DNA from: an uncultured Bacteroidales bacterium | GTDB taxonomy: Bacteria > Bacteroidota > Bacteroidia > Bacteroidales > Paludibacteraceae | Direction of reading: 5' to 3' | DNA: 56,201 nucleotides | Assembly (NCBI GenBank): GCA_945921355.1 | Contig: CAMEKM010000006.1 | Span: 1-56,201 of the forward strand | In this document: in pieces, positions 42,801 to 50,890 of the stretch | Layout of the letters: each line of letters opens with the position of its first letter | Numbering within the stretch: the first letter of the stretch is position 1 | Made by a program: the position numbers and the translations under genes | The notes under the pieces: generated by a model | Told to the model about the DNA's origin: nothing | Databases searched by the model: none | Seen by the model: the letters and a program-made list of their open reading frames with translations, nothing else

Positions 42801-45730
42801 GCATTGGATTATCTATCTATGGTACAGGCAAAGATGCTAAGTTGTTAGCAATAAACGAAGATGGCGGTAGTACATTAAAAAGCCTTTCTTTAGCCATCTA
42901 TAATATTGGCAAATCCAGTGGTATTTATGCACATACATGGGATAAAGCACCATCTAGCAATTTTGCTTTATCTGGTATGGCAGCCATTGACGGGTACCCT
43001 TTAGGATGTTCTCATGGAGTATGGATTGCCACTCGACGCTCTAGTGGTCAAAATAATGATGGTGCAAGGGCTCTGCAATTCTATGATTGGAATGGTAATA
43101 TACAACTGAATTCAGCAGTTACCCCGTATGTGGAACAAATTAATGGTAGTTATTCTGGTGCTTGTGCCTTAAGTAGCGATGAAAAGGTTTTGTATTTCGT
43201 TAATGAATCGGGAAATATTATGGTATGGGATATCACTTGGATTGACAATCAACCCAACATGACCCTTCGCTATACATATGAAACAGATTTGGCTTCTATT
43301 CGCGAAATGCATCTTGATTATGCAGGTAATCTTATATGCTCAGGAGAAACAGAAGATATTACCGTATTTACTATCCCTACCAACAACAACCAAACACTTA
43401 TTCCTGCACGTAAAGCGTTGACCGTAACATGTCAAAATGGTTTGGGTGTTCGTGTAACAGGTATAGCACTCAATCAAGAAAGTATCCGCTTGGGTATTGA
43501 TAAAACAGCTACTCTAACAGCTACCATCTCGCCTAATGATGCTTCACAAAAAGAAGTCACATGGCGTTCCATTGATGCTACGATTGCTACGGTAGCCAAT
43601 GGAGTGGTTACTGGCAAGAAATCAGGACAGACGCAAGTGATTGCTACCACCGTAGATGGCGGATATTCCGACACATGCATAGTCAATGTCTATGGTTATA
43701 TGGTTTCAGAAGCACAACGTATATGGGCATATGACTTGCGCTTAACTTCAAATATCGACACCCATACCTTCAACTTCAAGTCAGTAGCTGATGCCACAGA
43801 TGCATACCTCGTCTTCTTCAACGAAGCAGGAAATGAAGTGGGAAGATATCAATTGGATTACGTAGCAAAAGGTGCTAATACCATCACCCTCTCCGAACAT
43901 AACATCCCTACCCCAAATATCCGATTAAATTGGGGCGTCGAACTCCACGCGGATGCAATCAAAGAAACTGCTACACTTGTAGAAATAACCGATCAAAATA
44001 CAGGTAAATACAAATTTTACTGCCCTCAAGGTGTAGCCGTAGATAATAATCCTGAGTCCGATTATTTTGGACAATTATATGTAGCTGCCGCAACAAGTGG
44101 TGATAATGCGGATACTAATCGCGAATCAACGCAAAAAGCTGGTTTATTTGTATATGATCCGTTGCTTGAAGAACAAAATCCAACTACTAACGTTGGTATC
44201 ATTCCATCCAATGTTACAATAAACACAAATTATGGTATTACGGTCACCACTGTTCGCAAACAGATGCATCGTATCGCTGTTGACCCAGTTACGCATAAGG
44301 TAGCATTTGCTTACTATCTCAATTCAGCCACAGGTGCCTATGCAATGGATCCTGCGAATTTTGCAGGTGCTGCAACCAATTTGGTAGCGGGAGCGGGAGA
44401 TATTACTATAGTTAATTCATTATGTTTCGATAAAGAGGGAACTTTATACGTAATGAATGATGCAAACTATAATAATGGTTCTACAGGTAGAATATATAAA
44501 ATAAAAGATGGTGTTGCTACCCAATTTTCAAAAGCATATGGTTGGGCATCGTTTGACAACTCTATCGTTTCAGATGGACATGGTGGATTATGGATAGCAC
44601 AATATCGAAGCAATTTTGATGGCTTCGTTGCACTTTCACATGTCAATGCTAATGGAGAAGGAGATTTTCGTATTACCAATTCGATTAACAACACGCTATT
44701 AGAAACATATACTAGTGGTAGCACAACCAATGCCTCCTATCGTGGACAAGTGGCATATAATGAACGAGAAGATATTCTAGCATTTGGTGGAGGTCGAGTA
44801 GTACAATTATTTAAAGTTAGTTATGATGCAAATGGCGTACCAACCCTCACAAAGTTTGCAAAAACTGAGCCATTAGGTAGTAATTATCAAACAAATATTG
44901 ATGGTATTGCTTTTGACTATGCAGGTGACTTGTATGTAGCTTCAGCCTGGACAGAAAAAATGTATAAATTCGCTGTTCCTACTGAAGACAACGTTTGCCT
45001 CGTACCTGCACAAAAGGCGCAAGTAATCGATAAGAAACTCAATTTGCGTGATACAGAAGACAACTTCAGCAAACTCAATGATGCAATCGACCAAACTACC
45101 AATGTCCGTGTATTCCGCACATTGACATCTGGTATGTACAATACCCTATGCTTGCCATTCGATTTAGCAACCTTAGATGGTACACCATTGGCTGGAGCAG
45201 AGCTATTAGAATTGAGTAATGTAGAAGTTAGAGAGACCGAAACTACACAAGATATTAATCTACAGTTTACGGAAACTTCTGAATTGATAGCAGGTATGCC
45301 TTATCTCATTCAACCTACTACCGACATCACTCTACCTATGGAATTTAACAACGTAATAATTGCCACCACGGAAGGCACTATAGATGGTTCTGATGTTGTA
45401 ACATTCAATGGTATCTTATCTCCAGTAACCCTCTTTGGAGGAGATAAAAGTGTATTATTCTTGACAAGCAACAATATATTAGCATGGCCAAACGTAACTG
45501 CTAATATGAATGGTATGCGTGCATATTTCCAATTGGCTGATACGGAAGAATCATCACCAATGCAAATGAGTGCACGTATTTCAGTAGATAGAGGTTCAAC
45601 CACCGAAGACATCATTGTCTTAATACCTACTGAGCCACAAGAAACAGCAACCAAAATCATGCGTAATGGCATGATATACATCCTACGCAACGGTGAAATA
45701 TACACCCTCCAAGGCACAAAATTGAAATAG
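39893..45730 (+). CDS. Giant secreted N-acetylmuramoyl-L-alanine amidase with propeller and Big2 domains
   Basis: A 1945-residue exported protein. Signal peptide 1-20. Residues about 22-265 are an Amidase_3 domain with zinc ligands in NPGHG, FYESNTN and SIHSNA and the catalytic-type Glu in FLSEGYF, so it should cleave peptidoglycan stem peptides. A carboxypeptidase-regulatory-like domain follows (about 270-385), then propeller-like repeats. Two copies of a module beginning ICAYDLNVTS (about 756) and IWAYDLRLTS (about 1277) are separated by a Big2 domain (VTGIALNQESIRLGIDKTAT, 1189-1267). The C-terminal module has GMYNTLCLPF and ends IYILRNGEIYTLQGTKLK. It is co-transcribed with the gene upstream. 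The target cell wall is unknown. Confidence 0.85.
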   Translation: MIFIKSLLVFISIATLTASAANIRVYINPGHGSWGPSCRPQATIPYPALSSGRPDTLGFYESNTNLWKALALEEKLLAAGGFDVKLSRRASGPYPYAGDDKTYNKALTTICAEAEAYNADYYISIHSNAGPIGNADGTSNFANYPLILYRGKTGSPKVTNSDKMAKASIARLYEVFYTTAKTQGGGPEFTSAKSPTNPYIAGDLTFYNSPATDGYLGALKHSIPGFLSEGYFHTYSPARHRALNTDWCRQEGIRYYRGIMDYYGKPKETVGYIMGYIRTKAETLTNDPLYLPHNVSNDKYLPINGAKVVLRNSSGKLIRCNCYPYVKRQLTNQPYYTTDNNYNGIFMFENLEPGTYSISVHKSGYEDYQTTVTVTADKTTYPEIFLTPGIGTEPDVSGDSEGGIVAEYIGMKQTYVNQSIGNAITGKTIRRAIYGNGVMYILAVDASKNPTLLAVDPTTHTVMAELPTNFCVVNSPEGYKLSDIALTSDSVLIGCSMDTVCHIGQYGSSTTWNLYKWTRNGNTWTGSKWFSRASNETSGNYLHAMTGSTIAYSGSFNSGTILTTAYSTAGTAKNMRLVRYQIANGEYSSEMRNNFPNTGDNANKFSAADDKYGAEHQLTVSPRGSNRYVLSSKTQPAFEFAFTTSSTGSEPSFIGTSPSIKYGANYITYSGKPLMVAPKTDGSGNNIGVELYNITNGLNNATLIETTNTTLDATTPTYVMAAGLVENEDITLYLLKDNLLSAFTNKGVVIPVVPHICAYDLNVTSNGSNYEFTFNANTDALNANIIFYDNQSGNSVGTLPLNNVVKGENSFIIPAADLPGTNGQVLNWAVDLETYPVKEWQKVYSTTDYNFTRPFISINNSPESPYFQYLYIAERQGANNANNGLYAFKPDYIRINNTAYKGGRSIIGSIYRSYVDDQGYVWFADGSDDYSGILVADPANLSGTFSEFFVGERQSGGLIKNGNIEVGSSCIGLSIYGTGKDAKLLAINEDGGSTLKSLSLAIYNIGKSSGIYAHTWDKAPSSNFALSGMAAIDGYPLGCSHGVWIATRRSSGQNNDGARALQFYDWNGNIQLNSAVTPYVEQINGSYSGACALSSDEKVLYFVNESGNIMVWDITWIDNQPNMTLRYTYETDLASIREMHLDYAGNLICSGETEDITVFTIPTNNNQTLIPARKALTVTCQNGLGVRVTGIALNQESIRLGIDKTATLTATISPNDASQKEVTWRSIDATIATVANGVVTGKKSGQTQVIATTVDGGYSDTCIVNVYGYMVSEAQRIWAYDLRLTSNIDTHTFNFKSVADATDAYLVFFNEAGNEVGRYQLDYVAKGANTITLSEHNIPTPNIRLNWGVELHADAIKETATLVEITDQNTGKYKFYCPQGVAVDNNPESDYFGQLYVAAATSGDNADTNRESTQKAGLFVYDPLLEEQNPTTNVGIIPSNVTINTNYGITVTTVRKQMHRIAVDPVTHKVAFAYYLNSATGAYAMDPANFAGAATNLVAGAGDITIVNSLCFDKEGTLYVMNDANYNNGSTGRIYKIKDGVATQFSKAYGWASFDNSIVSDGHGGLWIAQYRSNFDGFVALSHVNANGEGDFRITNSINNTLLETYTSGSTTNASYRGQVAYNEREDILAFGGGRVVQLFKVSYDANGVPTLTKFAKTEPLGSNYQTNIDGIAFDYAGDLYVASAWTEKMYKFAVPTEDNVCLVPAQKAQVIDKKLNLRDTEDNFSKLNDAIDQTTNVRVFRTLTSGMYNTLCLPFDLATLDGTPLAGAELLELSNVEVRETETTQDINLQFTETSELIAGMPYLIQPTTDITLPMEFNNVIIATTEGTIDGSDVVTFNGILSPVTLFGGDKSVLFLTSNNILAWPNVTANMNGMRAYFQLADTEESSPMQMSARISVDRGSTTEDIIVLIPTEPQETATKIMRNGMIYILRNGEIYTLQGTKLK

Positions 45731-45744
45731 GAACACAATAGGTA

Positions 45745-45775
45745 TTGCATAATTCAAGAAAAAGTTGTACTTTTG
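45745..45775 (+). promoter_or_regulatory. Promoter of recN
   Basis: TTG at 45745-45747, 20 bases, TACTTTTG at 45768-45775. The predicted transcript start lies after 45775, which excludes start codons at 45765 and supports the ATG at 45795. Confidence 0.75.
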
Positions 45776-45794
45776 CAAATTATTTGTAAAAGAC

Positions 45795-47318
45795 ATGCTT
45801 ACTCATCTTCACATACGTAACTATGCACTAATATCTCACTTGGATATTGATTTCCATGAGGGGTTCTCTGTTATGACAGGTGAGACGGGTGCTGGTAAGA
45901 GTATTATTCTCGGTGCACTCAACCTTGTGATGGGTGCACGTGCTGATATCAAAAGCATCACAGAAGGTGAAGAACGATGCGTGATAGAAGCCACTTTTGG
46001 CGAAGATCTCATTATCCGTCGCGAATTAAGTGCCAATGGGCGTTCGCGGTCATTTGTAAATGATGAAGTAGTTACTCAAGCAGAGCTCAAAGCCCTCGCG
46101 CGTCAGCTGATAGATATCCACTCACAGCACGAGAGCCTAATGATTGGTGATGATCTTTTCCAAATACAAGTAGTAGATGCTATCGCAGGCAATATTGCCG
46201 AGCGCGAGGATTACAATAGAGCCTATATCTCCTACCAAGCAGCAATAGCTGCTCTACGCGAGGCACAAGCCCTTGCTAAAAAGGCGCAAGCGGATGCCGA
46301 TTATCTGCAGTGGCAGCACACTCAACTTGTAGAGGCACAATTGCTTGCTGGCGAATTGGAAGAATTGGAAGAAGAAGAATACCGACTTGCACATGCCGAA
46401 GAGATACAAACCGCGTTAGCACAAGCCTTACAGCAATTAGATAGTGACAATGGAGCACTCTCTCTAATCCACTCTACCCGACTATCCGATGCGGATTCTG
46501 CACTTGCCGAACGCATTGATAGTGTTGAGATAGAACTCAAAGATATTGTATCCGACATTCAACGTCTCTACGACCACACCGAACGTGATCCAATGCGTTT
46601 GGAGCAAGTGCAAGAGCGCATCAGTATACTCCAAACATTGATGAAGAAGCATCGTGTACAGACTATAGATGAATTGATTACGCTACGCGATGAACTCGCT
46701 GTACAAATTCAACGGATAGAAAATATCGACGAAGATCTTGCTCGTCTGCAAGCAGAGGTGGATACAGCACACAGCACATTGTCCATCGCAGCAGAAGCAC
46801 TTACGGCATCTCGTCTCGCACCTTGTAACCTGATAGCCTCTCGCCTTATGGAAGATATGGTTCGTTTAGGTGTACCGCACGCCAAAGTAGCAGTGGATAT
46901 TCAGCCCAACAACGACTTTACCGAGACAGGAAAAGACAATGTACAATTCCTCTTCGCTGCCAATCTCAACCAGTCGCTTCGCCGTGTCGCAGAAGTGGCT
47001 TCTGGTGGTGAAATTAGTCGATTAATGCTATGTATCAAAGCACTCATTGCAAGCAACAATGGACTACCAACGATAATCTTCGACGAAATTGATACAGGCG
47101 TCAGTGGTGCTATTGCAAGTCAAATGGGAGAGATTATGCGCCAGATGGCTCAATCAAGGCAAGTTATCACTATTACCCACTTACCTCAAGTAGCAGCTCG
47201 CTGCGAACATCATTATTTGGTGTATAAAGAAGATACTGACATCCGTACAGAAACACATATCCGCCCACTTTCCACCCAAGAACACCATGTGGAAATTGAG
47301 AAAATGCGTAGCTTATAA
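45795..47318 (+). CDS. recN: DNA repair protein RecN
   Basis: A 507-residue SMC-like ATPase of double-strand break repair. Walker A is GETGAGKS (about 31-38), followed by coiled-coil arms (about 150-370, rich in Ala/Glu/Leu), then the ABC signature ASGGEISRLML (about 400) and Walker B TIIFDEIDTGVSG (about 430). The ATG at 45795 is set by the promoter. The C terminus is short: the usual conserved segment after the H-loop region (ending like MLSG...A..LL) is replaced by IEKMRSL and a stop, right before two telomere-like heptamers (CTCTAAA, CCCTAAA). It is followed by rarA after 24 bases, so the two repair genes are likely co-transcribed. Confidence 0.93.
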   Translation: MLTHLHIRNYALISHLDIDFHEGFSVMTGETGAGKSIILGALNLVMGARADIKSITEGEERCVIEATFGEDLIIRRELSANGRSRSFVNDEVVTQAELKALARQLIDIHSQHESLMIGDDLFQIQVVDAIAGNIAEREDYNRAYISYQAAIAALREAQALAKKAQADADYLQWQHTQLVEAQLLAGELEELEEEEYRLAHAEEIQTALAQALQQLDSDNGALSLIHSTRLSDADSALAERIDSVEIELKDIVSDIQRLYDHTERDPMRLEQVQERISILQTLMKKHRVQTIDELITLRDELAVQIQRIENIDEDLARLQAEVDTAHSTLSIAAEALTASRLAPCNLIASRLMEDMVRLGVPHAKVAVDIQPNNDFTETGKDNVQFLFAANLNQSLRRVAEVASGGEISRLMLCIKALIASNNGLPTIIFDEIDTGVSGAIASQMGEIMRQMAQSRQVITITHLPQVAARCEHHYLVYKEDTDIRTETHIRPLSTQEHHVEIEKMRSL

Positions 47319-47324
47319 CATCAC

Positions 47325-47338
47325 TCTAAACCCTAAAC
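47325..47338. repeat. CTCTAAA-CCCTAAA heptamers between recN and rarA
   Basis: Two 7-base units directly after the recN stop. They are related to the CTCTAAAC flank of the hairpin repeats. Confidence 0.45.
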
Positions 47339-47342
47339 GCGC

Positions 47343-48650
47343 ATGCTACCACTTGCAGAACGATTACGTCCAAAGACACTTAATGAGTACATTGGGCAGA
47401 AGCACCTTGTAGGAGAAGGAGCAATTCTTCGTCAAATGATAGAAAATGGCAATCTATCATCATTCATATTGTGGGGACCTCCAGGTGTAGGCAAAACAAC
47501 ATTAGCACGTATCATCGCCCATCAATTAGAATGTCCGTTCTATACCCTATCCGCGGTCACCAGTGGCGTGAAAGAAGTGCGCGAGGTTATTGATAAAGCT
47601 AAGCGCCACGCTGCAATGAATAGCGGGCTGTTTGGGAGTCGGGAGTCGGGATTCGGGAATCGAGAGTCAGGAGTCGGACGAGCAATATTATTCATCGATG
47701 AGATTCATCGTTTCTCTAAGTCGCAGCAAGATAGTTTGTTAGGTGCAGTGGAAGATGGAACCATCACGCTGATTGGTGCCACCACAGAGAATCCCTCATT
47801 TGAAGTCATTACACCTCTTCTCAGCCGTTGCCAAGTATATGTTCTCAAATCGCTAGAGAAAGATGATTTACTGGAACTTCTAAAGCGTGCCATTACTGAA
47901 GACGAATATATCCGTAGCCTTGATATTGAATTGCGCGAAACAGAGAGTATTCTACGCTACTCAGGAGGCGATGCCCGTAAATTGCTCAATATCATAGAAT
48001 TAGTCACCAACTCGGGTGTCAAAGTTATTGACAACGCAACTGTCACCAAACAGTTACAGCAGAATCCTGTGGCATACGATAAAGACGGCGAACTGCATTA
48101 TGATATTATCTCCGCTTTCATCAAGTCTATCCGCGGTAGCGATCCCGATGCAGCACTCTATTGGCTCGCCAGAATGGTAGCAGCAGGCGAAGACCCCAAG
48201 TTTATCGCTCGCCGATTAGTCATCTCAGCAAGCGAAGATATTGGACTCGCCAATCCAAATGCGATGTTAGTGGCAAATGCTTGCTTCGACACCTTACAGA
48301 AGATTGGTTGGCCAGAAGGACGTATTCCTTTGGCGATGGCAACCGTATATCTCGCCACCTCACAAAAGTCTAATTCTGCTTATCTGGCTATCAATCAGGC
48401 ATTAGAATTGGTCGAGAAAACAGGCAATCTGCCCGTACCATTGCATCTGCGCAATGCTCCGACCAAGTTGATGGATGAATTGGGTTATGGAGATGGATAT
48501 CAGTATGCACACGATTTTCCGAACCATTTTGTTAAGCAACAGTTTATGCCCGATTTGTTGCAAGACACAAAACTATGGCACGCACAAGGCAGTCCACAAG
48601 AGCAGAAGATGGCAGACTGGATGAAGTTCCTCTGGGAAGATAAAAAATAA
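47343..48650 (+). CDS. rarA: Replication-associated recombination protein A (AAA+ ATPase)
   Basis: A 435-residue AAA+ ATPase related to clamp-loader subunits that acts at stalled replication forks. Walker A GPPGVGKT (about 46-53), Walker B ILFIDEIHRF (about 118-127), sensor 1 GATTENPSFEV, arginine-finger region LLSRCQVY, and the C-terminal tetramerisation part (PNAMLVANACFDTLQKIGWP, NLPVPLHLRNAPTKLM). Fourteen residues just before Walker B (GSRESGFGNRESGV) are encoded by six heptamers and are an insertion relative to usual RarA. The stop codon lies in an 18-bp perfect terminator stem. Confidence 0.95.
   Translation: MLPLAERLRPKTLNEYIGQKHLVGEGAILRQMIENGNLSSFILWGPPGVGKTTLARIIAHQLECPFYTLSAVTSGVKEVREVIDKAKRHAAMNSGLFGSRESGFGNRESGVGRAILFIDEIHRFSKSQQDSLLGAVEDGTITLIGATTENPSFEVITPLLSRCQVYVLKSLEKDDLLELLKRAITEDEYIRSLDIELRETESILRYSGGDARKLLNIIELVTNSGVKVIDNATVTKQLQQNPVAYDKDGELHYDIISAFIKSIRGSDPDAALYWLARMVAAGEDPKFIARRLVISASEDIGLANPNAMLVANACFDTLQKIGWPEGRIPLAMATVYLATSQKSNSAYLAINQALELVEKTGNLPVPLHLRNAPTKLMDELGYGDGYQYAHDFPNHFVKQQFMPDLLQDTKLWHAQGSPQEQKMADWMKFLWEDKK
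47634..47675 (+). repeat. GGGAGTC heptamer array inside rarA
   Basis: GGGAGTC twice, GGGATTC, GGGAATC, GAGAGTC and AGGAGTC: six 7-base units, 42 bases, which keeps the reading frame. It is located between Walker A and Walker B. Confidence 0.9.
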
Positions 48651-48678
48651 GGTATGTGCGCATACCTTATTTTTTATC
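48639..48678. terminator. Bidirectional terminator of rarA and the SDR gene
   Basis: GATAAAAAATAAGGTATG (48639-48656) pairs perfectly over 18 bases with 48661-48678, loop of 4 bases. It contains the rarA stop codon, and the convergent SDR gene ends at 48679. Confidence 0.92.
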
Positions 48679-49506
48679 TTATTTTTGGAACTTTCCTACG
48701 AACTTAATTGCTAAGAACACCAACCAGTCGGGAGTGTGCTTGAGCAATGGTGTGCAGAGGTGGTTGATTACACCTGGAGTGTCGGCTTTCTTACCGCGGA
48801 AGAGTTTCTTCAGGGCGCGTTTCACCAATTTCTCTGGTGGAATAGATACCGTCAGATTCACTGCCAAACGACGCAAGTGAGGTGCCAAGCCAAACAAAGC
48901 TGTATCCACAGCCCCTGGAGCCATCACGGTGATATTCACTCCCTTAGGTTTGAACTCATACCAAAGTGACTTGGAGAAATTATAGATAAACGCCTTTGTC
49001 GCATTATAAGTCTGGATACCCGGCATAGCCATCCATGCAGACATGGAGGACATATTGAGAATATAACCCTTTCGGCGTGGTTTACGGCAGAGTTTTTGAG
49101 CTTGTTCTTCTGCAGTGAGTTGGCGGTTAATCATCTCCTCGCCAAAGAGACGAGTGAGTTTAGCCACCGTAATCATATGCAGGTTGAGCATGAGCTCAAT
49201 GCGCTTCATAGAAGTCTCGCAGTAGGGATTGAAGAAGAATACACCAGCGTTGTTGATGAGGATGTCTACAACAAGGTGATTGTCCTTGCAGTACTGATGA
49301 AGTTGTTCCGCAGCGTCTTGCTGGGACAAGTCAGCATAAAGCGGAATGGTCTTCACACCATACTGAGCAGCCAATTCTGCTGCTACCTGCTTCTGCTCCT
49401 CCTCTTGATTGCTTACCAATAGCAAATCGGTATGATAATCACGCGCGAGTTGAGTAGCATACTGCAATCCAATACCCGACGATGCACCTGTAACTAATGC
49501 TAACAT
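48679..49506 (-). CDS. Short-chain dehydrogenase/reductase (candidate 3-hydroxysteroid dehydrogenase)
   Basis: A 275-residue classical SDR. The NAD(P)-binding motif TGASSGIG is at 6-13, NNAG at 85-88, catalytic Ser in NMSS (151-154), and Tyr167-x3-Lys171 (YNATK). A hydrophobic C-terminal region ends DWLVFLAIKFVGKFQK. The family oxidises or reduces alcohols and ketones. Context is the useful clue: it is third in a run with a steroid 5-alpha-reductase-like protein and an Old Yellow Enzyme. This combination is known in gut Bacteroidota for reducing 3-oxo-delta4 bile acids, where the SDR is a 3-beta-hydroxysteroid dehydrogenase. The specificity is inferred, not seen. Confidence 0.9.
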   Translation of the reverse strand: MLALVTGASSGIGLQYATQLARDYHTDLLLVSNQEEEQKQVAAELAAQYGVKTIPLYADLSQQDAAEQLHQYCKDNHLVVDILINNAGVFFFNPYCETSMKRIELMLNLHMITVAKLTRLFGEEMINRQLTAEEQAQKLCRKPRRKGYILNMSSMSAWMAMPGIQTYNATKAFIYNFSKSLWYEFKPKGVNITVMAPGAVDTALFGLAPHLRRLAVNLTVSIPPEKLVKRALKKLFRGKKADTPGVINHLCTPLLKHTPDWLVFLAIKFVGKFQK

Positions 49507-49546
49507 TATTTCGTTGTTGTCTTTGTAATTCCTTGATTAAACCTTA

Positions 49547-49579
49547 TGTCGTTGCCGTCTCGTTGCCGTGTCGTTGCCG
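49547..49579. repeat. 11-bp tandem array (TGTCGTTGCCG), three units
   Basis: TGTCGTTGCCG, TCTCGTTGCCG, TGTCGTTGCCG, plus a partial fourth unit. It lies in the gap between the OYE and SDR genes. Confidence 0.88.
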
Positions 49580-49615
49580 TGTTTGTCAGGTAAGCGGCAG
49601 GAAACGAACAAGTAA

Positions 49616-50857
49616 CTATTTAGAATTAGGATACCACATTTGTTCGTACTTGAGAGCCTCCTTCTTGAGGTATGCAGGGATATCCTTATCGCACTCGTGG
49701 CACTTCATATCTAATGAATACATGCGCGCAACGCAATAGTTAGAGCGTTTGCACTCTGAATGATACTGCTCCTCACGCATCTTATTCACAAAGTCGGTAT
49801 CGCGCACGAGAGCGTGTCCAATCTGCACAAAATCAAACCCCTCAGCCAGCGCTGTCTCTGCGTTCTCGCGTCCCATGATACCACCGACATAAATAAGTGG
49901 CATCTTGAGTGCTTTGCGGAATTGCTTAGCCGTATCGAGGAAGAAGAGCTCTTTGAAAGGCACAGTAGGAATCATCAAATGACCCACGAAACGCAATGCA
50001 AGGCGCAACCACCAGAATGACCATGGGTTCATATAGTGAGCCAAAGTTTTGATAGGCATAGCACCACCCATGACGGTGAAAGGTGCTTTGCTCACGAAGC
50101 CTGCGGTGAGTACAAGCGCATGCACACCATGTTTCTCAATCTCTTGTGCAATCTTGATACACTCCTCGACTTTCAAACCCGACTTAAAGCCATCGTACAT
50201 ATTAGTCTTCACCACCACAGCCATATCGTCACCTGCATGCTCCATCACCTCTGCCATCACTTCGTTCATAAAGCGCATACGATTCTCAAGCGAACCTCCG
50301 TACTCATCGCGACGATGGTTGGTATATGGCGAGAGGAATTGCGAAATCAAATAACCATGACCTGCATGAATCTCTACGCAGTCGAAACCGCACTCACGGC
50401 AGAAGTCCACCGCATGACCAAACGCCTTGACAATCTCCTTGATCTCCTCTTTCTTCAGTGCGCGATGCAAAGTTGGCGAATAGAGGTTGAAACCTGTACT
50501 TGCTCCAACAGGAAGGCACTTGCAGGTATAGAAGTGGGTCATATTACCGCAGTGCCCAAGCTGAATACTTGCTTTTGCTCCCTCAGCATGAATGCCATCG
50601 GTGAGTTTTTTGAGGTCTTCCTTGATTTCGTCGTGGATATAGAGTTGACCGTCGAAAGAGACACCCGAACGAGTGACAGAGCAGTATGCCACCGTGGTCA
50701 TAGCTGCACCACCGCGTGCTACGGCAGTATGATAGTTGTAAAGATCTTGACTAGGTTTGTTGCCGTATGCCATATTCTCGAACGCAGCACTACGGATGGC
50801 GCGGTTGCGCAAAGTAATAGGACCGAGTTTGTGCTCAGTAAACAATAGATTGCTCAT
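49616..50857 (-). CDS. NADH:flavin oxidoreductase, Old Yellow Enzyme family (candidate delta4-3-keto 5-beta-reductase)
   Basis: A 413-residue FMN-dependent reductase of C=C double bonds next to a carbonyl. The TIM-barrel begins LGPITLRNRAIRSAAFENMA; the substrate-site segment ASIQLGHCGN, the active region VEIHAGHGYLISQFLSPYTN and the FMN phosphate-binding GGIMGRENAETAL are all visible. The C-terminal region holds Cys at a spacing C-x5-C-x11-C-x2-C, which may bind metal or an iron-sulfur cluster. Known bacterial 5-beta-reductases of bile acids and steroids are OYE-family proteins. Here it sits between a 5-alpha-reductase-like gene and an SDR, so steroid reduction is the leading hypothesis. Confidence 0.9.
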   Translation of the reverse strand: MSNLLFTEHKLGPITLRNRAIRSAAFENMAYGNKPSQDLYNYHTAVARGGAAMTTVAYCSVTRSGVSFDGQLYIHDEIKEDLKKLTDGIHAEGAKASIQLGHCGNMTHFYTCKCLPVGASTGFNLYSPTLHRALKKEEIKEIVKAFGHAVDFCRECGFDCVEIHAGHGYLISQFLSPYTNHRRDEYGGSLENRMRFMNEVMAEVMEHAGDDMAVVVKTNMYDGFKSGLKVEECIKIAQEIEKHGVHALVLTAGFVSKAPFTVMGGAMPIKTLAHYMNPWSFWWLRLALRFVGHLMIPTVPFKELFFLDTAKQFRKALKMPLIYVGGIMGRENAETALAEGFDFVQIGHALVRDTDFVNKMREEQYHSECKRSNYCVARMYSLDMKCHECDKDIPAYLKKEALKYEQMWYPNSK

Positions 50858-50859
50858 CT

Positions 50860-50887
50860 AATTTTGAATTATGAATTTTGAATTATG
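50860..50887. repeat. AATTTTG/AATTATG heptamer array
   Basis: AATTTTG, AATTATG, AATTTTG, AATTATG at 7-base steps fill almost all of the 33-base gap between the 5-alpha-reductase and OYE genes. Confidence 0.85.
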
Positions 50888-50890
50888 AAA

